13,559 nt of DNA from Anaerolineaceae bacterium UBA5224 (GTDB lineage: Bacteria > Chloroflexota > Anaerolineae > Anaerolineales > Anaerolineaceae), in NCBI GenBank assembly GCA_002409365.1, contig DHUW01000009.1:58758-72316 (forward strand), read 5' to 3'. Below are positions 6,536 to 12,303 of this stretch, in pieces. Made by a program: the position numbers and the translations under genes. The notes below the pieces were generated by a model. It worked only from the letters and a program-made list of their open reading frames with translations, had not been told where the DNA came from and ran no database searches. Numbering within the stretch: position 1 is the stretch's first letter; the number at the start of each line of letters is the position of its first letter.

Positions 6536-7248
6536 TACTTTTTGCTCAAACCGCCGAATCGTCTGTCACGTTTGGAATATTCTTCCAGAATTTTCAGCAG
6601 ATCTTCTCCGCTAAAGTCAGGCCAGTAGACCTCTGGGAAGAACCATTCGCTGTAAACAGTCTGCCAGGTCAAAAAATTGCTGGTGCGTTTCTCGCCTGAA
6701 GTGCGAATGACAAGATCAGGGTCAGGTATGCCGGCAGTGAACATGGAGTCACTGACCAGCTTTACATCCACAGCCTCAGCTGGCACCCCTGATTTGATAA
6801 TTTTCTTTATGGCGCTGACGATCTCATCCCTTCCACCATAATTGAATGCCAGGATCACATCGATGCGCGTATTGTTCCTGGTTAGCTCAATGGCGGCTTC
6901 GACTTTTTTGCGCAGAGATGGCGCCAGACCTTCCAGGTGTCCGATATGGAGCAGTCGTGCACCTTCCTTATGCAGTTCCTGGAGTTCAGTCTCGAGGAAT
7001 TCTGCCAGTAACGCCATCAAGCCCTTGATCTCCTCTTCAGGACGGTTCCAGTTTTCGGTGGAGAAGGCATAGAAAGTGATGTGCTTGACGCCCGCATCGG
7101 CCGCTGTACGGATGATCCGGCGCAAATTTTTTGTGCCGGCGCGATGACCTGCCAATCGTGGCAAGCCACGCTCTTTTGCCCAGCGCCCGTTGCCATCCAT
7201 GATGATGGCAACATGGGCTGGCACCTGGAGATCAGATTTCTCGCTCAC
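6535..7248 (-). CDS. uppS: Isoprenyl transferase (undecaprenyl diphosphate synthase)
   Basis: A cis-prenyltransferase that condenses farnesyl diphosphate with isopentenyl diphosphates to make the C55 carrier lipid for cell-wall glycans; soluble homodimer, 237 residues. Family motifs: HVAIIMDGNGRWA with Asp18 and Arg22 (residues 12-24), GHRAG (34-38), YAFSTENWNRP (60-70), IRTSGEKRTSNF (181-192), YSEWFF with Glu201, and RDRRFGG (228-234). The start is GTG at 7248, one base after the frr stop. The only purine-rich site lies inside the end of frr, so it probably depends on coupling. The product chain length cannot be read from sequence with certainty. Confidence 0.96.
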   Translation of the reverse strand: MSEKSDLQVPAHVAIIMDGNGRWAKERGLPRLAGHRAGTKNLRRIIRTAADAGVKHITFYAFSTENWNRPEEEIKGLMALLAEFLETELQELHKEGARLLHIGHLEGLAPSLRKKVEAAIELTRNNTRIDVILAFNYGGRDEIVSAIKKIIKSGVPAEAVDVKLVSDSMFTAGIPDPDLVIRTSGEKRTSNFLTWQTVYSEWFFPEVYWPDFSGEDLLKILEEYSKRDRRFGGLSKK

Positions 7249-7249
7249 T

Positions 7250-7807
7250 TTAAAATTCCATGATTTCTTCTTCTTTGCGTTTTCCGATCACTGCAACCTG
7301 GTCGATCATTTCGTTGGTCAGGTCCTGCAGTTGGGCTTCAGCTTCAAAACGCTCATCTTCCGAAATCAGTTTTTCTTTCTCGATATCCCGTAAATCCTTC
7401 AAGGAGTCCCGGCGAATGTTCCGGATGGAGACTCGAGCGTCTTCCAATCGGTTATTTACCATTTTTACAAGGTCATGGCGGCGTTCCTCGGTCAGAGGAG
7501 GCAGGTTCAGCCTGATCACTTTCCCGTCATTGCTGGGGGTGAGGCCCAGGTCGGATGCCTGGATCGCACGATCGATCGCTTTCAACGATCCTCCGTCAAA
7601 GGGTCTGATCATCAGTTGCCGTGATTCTGGCACGCTGATGGTCGCCAGTTGGATCAAATCCAGCTCAGTGCCATAATACTCAACCTTCAGCTTCTCAACC
7701 AGGGCTGGTGAGGCGCGACCGGTCCGGATGCCAACCAGGTCATCGCTTAAGACATCCAAAGTGTTCTGCATGCGTTCCTTGGCATCTTTAAGTATGTCAT
7801 CAATCAT
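7250..7807 (-). CDS. frr: Ribosome recycling factor
   Basis: Splits post-termination ribosomes together with EF-G; a cytosolic two-domain protein of 185 residues, the standard length. Recognisable parts are the first helix with LVGIRTGRASPALVEKLKVEYYG (residues 24-46), the beta domain with TISVPESRQLMIRPFD (56-71) and NDGKVIRLNLPPLTEERR (93-110). The third helix carries VSIRNIRRD, with Arg132 as the likely conserved ribosome-contacting arginine. ATG 7807 has a strong AGGAGG at 7813-7818. It heads the frr-uppS-cdsA run; the usual upstream partners tsf and pyrH are absent. Confidence 0.97.
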   Translation of the reverse strand: MIDDILKDAKERMQNTLDVLSDDLVGIRTGRASPALVEKLKVEYYGTELDLIQLATISVPESRQLMIRPFDGGSLKAIDRAIQASDLGLTPSNDGKVIRLNLPPLTEERRHDLVKMVNNRLEDARVSIRNIRRDSLKDLRDIEKEKLISEDERFEAEAQLQDLTNEMIDQVAVIGKRKEEEIMEF

Positions 7808-7843
7808 AGTAACCTCCTCGGTTTCTGGTTTTTGTAGGATTCA

Positions 7844-7852
7844 ATTTTATCA
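7844..7852 (-). promoter_or_regulatory. Probable extended -10 promoter of frr-uppS-cdsA
   Basis: On the minus strand TGATAAAAT (7852-7844) lies 37 bases before the frr ATG. The TGn-TAAAAT arrangement can work without a good -35, and none is seen at normal spacing. The rest of the gap (7853-8033) shows nothing I can support. Confidence 0.5.
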
Positions 7853-8033
7853 CTGACGAGGGTAATAGCCTACAAAGCATAACGATTCACACTAAATTTT
7901 AAAAAGATTGTTGGGCTCCAGGATCGATCGGCCCATGTTGACAAAGCCAATAGGTTCCTCACACCAACGTCTACAGGGACCTATATCAAATCAATCCCGC
8001 AAGCAATTTCCAATGGACGAAAATTCGATTAAC

Positions 8034-8060
8034 AAAAAAGGAGATGGCAAGCCATCTCCT
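8034..8060 (-). terminator. Rho-independent terminator of the sugar ABC operon
   Basis: On the minus strand a perfect 10-bp stem AGGAGATGGC / GCCATCTCCT (8060-8039) with a 2-base centre is followed by TTTTTT (8039-8034). It lies 21 bases after the permease stop. Confidence 0.92.
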
Positions 8061-8081
8061 CGATTTCAACACCTTGTTTGG

Positions 8082-9296
8082 TTATCTGTTTCTGCGGGTG
8101 ATACGGTCAAAGACGACTGCCAGCACAAGCACCAGACCACGCACGATGTATTGGATTGAAATATCAATCCCCATCAGATTCATACCGCTGGTCAAAGACA
8201 TCATCACCAGAGCACCAATGATCGAACCGATAATTGTGCCAACACCACCAGCTGCCGAAACCCCGCCGACGAAAGCAGCTGCAATCGCATCGGTTTCGAA
8301 CCCTAAACCGGCCGTAGTAGTCGCAGAACGCAGTCGAGAGGCATACATAATACCTGAAAGAGATGCGAGTAAACCCATCGCACCAAAGACAATGTAGGTG
8401 ATCTTCGAAACGCTGATACCACTCAGCTCAGCTGCTTCGGGGTTACCACCTACAGCGTAAATATGCCTTCCGAGGGGGGTCTTGGTTGTGATGAATTGGA
8501 AGACCAATACCACCAGCATCAAAATCACCAGACTCCAGGAAATACCGTTATATCCGGAGAGGATCCAGGCAATATAACCAATCAATGCTGAGATAACGAC
8601 AAGTTGCACAATAAACAAACCCGGATTTGTGACCGTAAAGTTGTACGATTTCTTGGTCTTGCGACCCCTTATTGCAGAAATGATGTACAAGATAATTGCG
8701 ATCAGACCAAAGATCAAGGTTAACTTGTGCCTTCCTGGTAAAATCCCACCCAAAAAGGGGAGGTCAGGAATGAACCCATTTCCAATAGCATTGAAGATCG
8801 GGTCGCGGATTACGATCGTACCGGTACCCATGGTGACCAGCAGCAGTGCACCGCGATAAACAAGCCCGGCTGCCATGGTTGATACGAAGGCGGGCACGCC
8901 AAGTTTCGCAACAGGCGTAGCGGTGAGCATTCCAGCGAGCATACCCAGCACCATTACAGCGGGGATAACCGCAAAAACCGGCCAGCCCCAAAAGGTCATG
9001 GCAATGGCAGCAAAAGCTCCCAGGAAACCAGCCAGATAGCCAACTGAAAGCTCAATATGTCGAATGACAATAATAAGAGTCATGCCAACTGCCAAAACTG
9101 CGATATAGCCCATTTGGTTGATCAGGTTGCTGATATTTCTGGAGGAGATGAAGACGCCGTCTGTCGTGATCGTGAAGAAGATCATGATGACGACCAGTGC
9201 AAAAAACATAAAATAATCGCTGATATTCATCTTCATGATATCCAGCAGGCTCTTAAACCTGTCTGTCTTGCTTGTTGTTTGCTTTGAATCTTCCAT
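8082..9296 (-). CDS. gguB: Sugar ABC transporter permease (GguB/MmsB/XylH-like)
   Basis: The membrane channel of the importer; two copies with the ATPase would form the translocon. It has 404 residues, usual for the multiple-monosaccharide/xylose branch and longer than RbsC. About ten hydrophobic stretches are seen, e.g. residues 29-46, 57-78, 84-124, 135-156, 191-209, 226-247, 253-271, 299-318, 335-371 and 383-398. The cytoplasmic loop TPLGRHIYAVGGNPEAAELSGI (273-294) is the conserved ATPase-contacting segment. The loop GRKTKKSYNF near 211-220 is strongly basic. AGGAGG at 9302-9307 overlaps the ATPase stop, 9 bases upstream of the ATG. Last gene of the operon. The exact sugar is inferred from the binding protein, so the symbol is a homology label. 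Confidence 0.9.
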   Translation of the reverse strand: MEDSKQTTSKTDRFKSLLDIMKMNISDYFMFFALVVIMIFFTITTDGVFISSRNISNLINQMGYIAVLAVGMTLIIVIRHIELSVGYLAGFLGAFAAIAMTFWGWPVFAVIPAVMVLGMLAGMLTATPVAKLGVPAFVSTMAAGLVYRGALLLVTMGTGTIVIRDPIFNAIGNGFIPDLPFLGGILPGRHKLTLIFGLIAIILYIISAIRGRKTKKSYNFTVTNPGLFIVQLVVISALIGYIAWILSGYNGISWSLVILMLVVLVFQFITTKTPLGRHIYAVGGNPEAAELSGISVSKITYIVFGAMGLLASLSGIMYASRLRSATTTAGLGFETDAIAAAFVGGVSAAGGVGTIIGSIIGALVMMSLTSGMNLMGIDISIQYIVRGLVLVLAVVFDRITRRNR

Positions 9297-9305
9297 TAAC
9301 TCCTC

Positions 9306-10829
9306 CTAATAATCCACTGCCAATTCCATGATGGCTTCTTGCGTGGCGTCTTCAGCTGGCATTTCGCCGTTGATCCTCCCGGCAGACATAACATAAATAC
9401 GATCACTCATCCCCAGGATCTCAGGTAATTCAGATGAGATCATGAGAATGCTCATGCCCTGGTCCACCAATGAATTCATCAATGTATAAATTTCATACTT
9501 CGCACCAACATCAATACCACGGGTTGGTTCGTCCAAAATTAAAACGCCAGGGTGCACAAACAACCATTTGCCCAGGGAAACCTTCTGCTGGTTTCCACCG
9601 CTGAGGTTTCGCACCTTTTGCTCGATGCTCGGGGTTTTAATACCAAGTTGGGTGCGATATTGATTGGCAACCAAAATTTCTTCATTCTCATTGATCACGC
9701 CACCCTCGGTTATTTCCTTGAGGTTCGCCAGGGTGATATTATGTCTGACATCATCAATCAGAATCAAACCATTTCCTTTACGGTCCTCGGTGACATAGGC
9801 AAGGGAAGCTTTGATTGCGTCAGCTGGGTCACGGAATTTTTGTTCCACTCCGTCGATAAAGACTTTTCCACTAACCCGAAAGTGGTCCGGGTTGCCAAAG
9901 ATACTCTTCGCCAATTCCGTGCGTCCTGACCCCATCAGACCAGCGATCCCAACTATTTCGCCGGCATGCACATTGAGATTAATTTCCTTAAGAATATCTC
10001 TGCCAAGAGCATAAGAATAAGCGCACCATTTCTCCAGACGCAGAGTTTCTTTGCCAAAAGGTTTCTTTTCGCGTTTTGGGTAGACATTATCAATCGATCG
10101 ACCGACCATATGCTTGATCAGGATAGGCTCATTGACTACATCCTTATGCGCATCAAGCGTGACTACAGTTTTACCATCTCGTAAAACAGTGACAGTATCT
10201 GCGATTGCCAAAACCTCGCGTAATTTATGGGAAATAAGAATACAAGTAACGCCCTGATCTTTGAGTCCTTGGATCAAGTGAAGCAGGTTGTCACTGTCAG
10301 TCTCGTTCAATGCTGCTGTAGGTTCATCCAGAATAAGGATCTTTACTTCCTTTTTCAATGCCTTGGCAATTTCGACCAATTGCTGTTTTCCAACTCCCAG
10401 ATCCTTAATTTTGGTAAGCGGGTTAACATCCAACCCAACCTTTTTTAAGATCTCAACGGCTTGCTTTATCGACTCGTTCGAGTCAATTACAATACCGTTG
10501 GTAAGTTCGTTTCCTAAGAAAATATTTTCGTAAACAGATAATTCCGGAATTAATGCCAACTCTTGATAAATAATCGCAATACCCGCGTTTTCGCTTTCAC
10601 GGATACTGTTGAATTTCTGCAATTCACCTTCAACAAAAATGTCGCCTGAGTAGGATCCATAGGGGTGCACGCCACTGAGAACCTTCATTAGGGTAGATTT
10701 ACCGGCTCCGTTCTCTCCAACCAGGCAGTGGATTTCGCCTTTACGCACACTGAATGTGACGTCATCCAAAGCCTTCACTCCGGGGAATTCCTTGGTGATG
10801 GACTTCATTTCAAGAATGGGTTTCTCCAT
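9306..10829 (-). CDS. gguA: Sugar ABC transporter ATP-binding protein, two fused ATPase domains (GguA/MmsA/XylG-like)
   Basis: Powers sugar uptake by ATP hydrolysis at the cytoplasmic face; 507 residues with two ABC domains in tandem. Domain 1 has Walker A GENGAGKS (38-45), Q-loop Gln89, a degenerate signature LGVGKQQ (144-150), Walker B ILILDEP (164-170) and His201. Domain 2 has a degenerate Walker A GLMGSGRT (297-304), intact LSGGNQQ (409-415), Walker B VLILDEPTRGID (429-440), and Ser466 where the switch His would be. This asymmetry is normal in the RbsA/MglA/XylG class, leaving one competent site. The insert VHPYGSYSGDIFVEG (54-68) favours the GguA/XylG branch over RbsA. AGGAGG at 10837-10842 serves ATG 10829. 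Second gene of the operon, behind a large hairpin. Confidence 0.94.
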   Translation of the reverse strand: MEKPILEMKSITKEFPGVKALDDVTFSVRKGEIHCLVGENGAGKSTLMKVLSGVHPYGSYSGDIFVEGELQKFNSIRESENAGIAIIYQELALIPELSVYENIFLGNELTNGIVIDSNESIKQAVEILKKVGLDVNPLTKIKDLGVGKQQLVEIAKALKKEVKILILDEPTAALNETDSDNLLHLIQGLKDQGVTCILISHKLREVLAIADTVTVLRDGKTVVTLDAHKDVVNEPILIKHMVGRSIDNVYPKREKKPFGKETLRLEKWCAYSYALGRDILKEINLNVHAGEIVGIAGLMGSGRTELAKSIFGNPDHFRVSGKVFIDGVEQKFRDPADAIKASLAYVTEDRKGNGLILIDDVRHNITLANLKEITEGGVINENEEILVANQYRTQLGIKTPSIEQKVRNLSGGNQQKVSLGKWLFVHPGVLILDEPTRGIDVGAKYEIYTLMNSLVDQGMSILMISSELPEILGMSDRIYVMSAGRINGEMPAEDATQEAIMELAVDY

Positions 10830-10857
10830 AGGCTCTCCTCCTGCTAATTTCTATGTA

Positions 10858-10893
10858 TTTTAGTAGTGACCGGTTTCCCGGTCACTACTAAAA
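10858..10893 (-). promoter_or_regulatory. Intercistronic 16-bp hairpin with GAAA loop
   Basis: A perfect inverted repeat, TTTTAGTAGTGACCGG (10858-10873) and CCGGTCACTACTAAAA (10878-10893), lies between the binding-protein stop and the ATPase start. In the minus-strand transcript the loop is GAAA, a GNRA tetraloop closed by G-C pairs. AAAATACA, not a T-run, follows, so full intrinsic termination is unlikely. By analogy with malE-malF and similar operons it probably protects the 3' end of the binding-protein message, giving more binding protein than translocon. The structure is seen; the role is inferred. Confidence 0.8.
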
Positions 10894-10908
10894 ATTTATT
10901 TATAAGAT

Positions 10909-12045
10909 TTACTCTAAACCAGTGAAGTCACTGGCAGGGTAGTAGCCAGAATCAATGATGGTGGCTTTGACATTGTCTTTGGTAACAGTAACAACAGCAG
11001 ATGGTTTGGCGGGTACGTCAATAACATTGTTGTTGTAGGTTGTGGTTTTCTCGGGGGTCTTACCATCGAGGAAAGCGACAGCGGCTGCAATGGCATCGGC
11101 GACGAGGGTGCGGACGTCTTTCAGAACGGTCATGGATTGTTTGCCATCGATAATGTACTGGACAGAGGCCTTTTCGGCATCCTGACCGGTGACATAATAT
11201 TTGGTCACATCAGCGTCAGCAGCGAAAGCATCGGCAATAGCGCGAGCGGTACCATCGTTTGGTGCAAGGATGAAGACTTCGCCCTTATCGGCTGCAGTTG
11301 CAGCGGTCAGGTTAGCTTCAGCTAAGCCCTTGGCAACGTTGAAATCCCAGTTAGTGGTAACCTGACCGAGGATTTTGCCCATTTCATCACGGGTAAGAGT
11401 TGCCTTGTCCTGAAGGGCAACAGCTTCGGATGAGTTCTTGATCACAAAAGTGCCGTCAGCGATTTTGGGTTGCAGCACGTTCCATGCACCTTCGAAGAAG
11501 AGGAAGGCGTTGTTGTCAGAGGAAGCACCAGCATACAGGTACAGGGGCAGACCAGTGCCAGCGGCATTGTCCACCAGGTATTGAGCCTGTGCTTCACCAA
11601 CGGCTACAGAGTCGAAGGTCACATAGTAATCGACAGCGTCGGTATCAAGGATCAGGCGGTCATAAGAGACAACCTTCACACCAGCGTCGCGGGCAGCTTC
11701 AGCAGCTGCGGCTGCGGCGGTACCGTCATGGGGGCAGATAATCAAAACTTTGATGCCCTTGGAGATCAAGGTTTCAACGTTTTGCTTCTCTTTGGCGGGG
11801 TCACCCTGGCTGAACAGAATTTCCACTGAATAGCCCTGCTGAGTGAGTGCATCCTTAAAACGGGTCTCGTCTTGGATCCAGCGAGGTTCATCTTTGGTGG
11901 GGAGCACGATGCCTACTGCCAGTTCTGAGCCGGTCGTGGCGGGCTCGGTGGTTTCAGGTTCGGGGGTTGTGGTGCAAGCACCCAGGACCATGCTCGCAAT
12001 AATAACTACGGTTGCGAGAGTGAACAAAAATTTAAAACGTTTCAT
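10909..12045 (-). CDS. chvE: Sugar ABC transporter substrate-binding lipoprotein (ChvE-like)
   Basis: Captures monosaccharides outside the membrane and delivers them to the permease; 378 residues. It has a lipoprotein signal, MKRFKF then a hydrophobic core and lipobox LGAC with Cys24, followed by a Thr/Pro/Glu-rich linker (25-40). The periplasmic-binding fold then begins with AVGIVLPTKDEPRWIQDE (43-60). YDRLI (128-132), YYVTFDSVAVG (140-150), SSDNNAFLFFEGAWNVL (175-191), APNDGTARAIADAF and VTGQDAEKASVQYIIDGKQS are close to ChvE and the multiple-monosaccharide group. The frame is open back to 12225, but ATG 12045 has AAGGAG at 12051-12056 and gives the signal peptide. First gene of the operon. 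ChvE relatives bind several aldoses (glucose, galactose, arabinose, xylose), so the ligand is uncertain. Confidence 0.93.
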   Translation of the reverse strand: MKRFKFLFTLATVVIIASMVLGACTTTPEPETTEPATTGSELAVGIVLPTKDEPRWIQDETRFKDALTQQGYSVEILFSQGDPAKEKQNVETLISKGIKVLIICPHDGTAAAAAAEAARDAGVKVVSYDRLILDTDAVDYYVTFDSVAVGEAQAQYLVDNAAGTGLPLYLYAGASSDNNAFLFFEGAWNVLQPKIADGTFVIKNSSEAVALQDKATLTRDEMGKILGQVTTNWDFNVAKGLAEANLTAATAADKGEVFILAPNDGTARAIADAFAADADVTKYYVTGQDAEKASVQYIIDGKQSMTVLKDVRTLVADAIAAAVAFLDGKTPEKTTTYNNNVIDVPAKPSAVVTVTKDNVKATIIDSGYYPASDFTGLE

Positions 12046-12089
12046 TTCTTCTCCTTGTGTAAGTTTGGCGAAATTAGTTGATTCCGCAG

Positions 12090-12129
12090 CGAAGATCATA
12101 CGAGTTATGCGTATTTTGCTGATCTTTCG
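12090..12129 (-). promoter_or_regulatory. Stem-loop in the leader of the sugar ABC operon
   Basis: On the minus strand CGAAAGATC (12129-12121) pairs with GATCTTCG (12097-12090), leaving one bulged A. Inside it ATACG (12114-12110) pairs with CGTAT (12102-12098) around a 7-base loop, with a 6-base bulge on one side. It lies 45-84 bases upstream of the binding-protein ATG. It could be an RNA structure, or the inner ATACG-N7-CGTAT could be a repressor operator. No known riboswitch is recognised. Confidence 0.45.
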
Positions 12130-12186
12130 TATTACTGAACCGAAACTAAGTCGCCCGAGTTTGAGGGATATTCCCCTACAGCATAG

Positions 12187-12192
12187 ATTATA
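12187..12192 (-). promoter_or_regulatory. Probable -10 box of the sugar ABC operon
   Basis: TATAAT on the minus strand, about 140 bases before the binding-protein ATG, gives a leader of roughly 135 bases. No good -35 is visible at 16-18 bases, which fits an activated or weak promoter. The short inverted repeat GGGATATTCCC (12165-12175) would sit just after the transcription start, where an operator could act. Confidence 0.45.
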
Positions 12193-12259
12193 TCGCAAGT
12201 GACAAAATATGGGATTCTGTTTCACGGACGTACATGGAGCAGAAACTTGAAGTCTACGA

Positions 12260-12268
12260 TGATATAAT
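12260..12268 (+). promoter_or_regulatory. Probable extended -10 promoter of the CpXC gene
   Basis: TGATATAAT, a consensus TGn extended -10, lies 35 bases before the ATG at 12304. No convincing -35 is seen. It is divergent to the sugar-operon promoter about 70 bases away. Confidence 0.55.
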
Positions 12269-12303
12269 CGCGTCTATATAACACAAAAGAAACGAGTAAA
12301 ATT

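Noticed and set aside
7260..7676. 138-codon plus-strand frame opposite frr
   Set aside because: Serine-rich antisense shadow of a complete, conserved frr.
7938..7943. TTGACA as a plus-strand -35 box
   Set aside because: No -10-like hexamer at 16-18 bases and no plus-strand gene downstream.
7908..8159. 83-codon plus-strand frame between frr and the permease
   Set aside because: It runs through the operon terminator into the permease 3' end, with no ribosome site or recognisable sequence.
12046..12225. 60-residue N-terminal extension of the sugar-binding protein
   Set aside because: It would bury the lipoprotein signal peptide; ATG 12045 has AAGGAG at the right distance.
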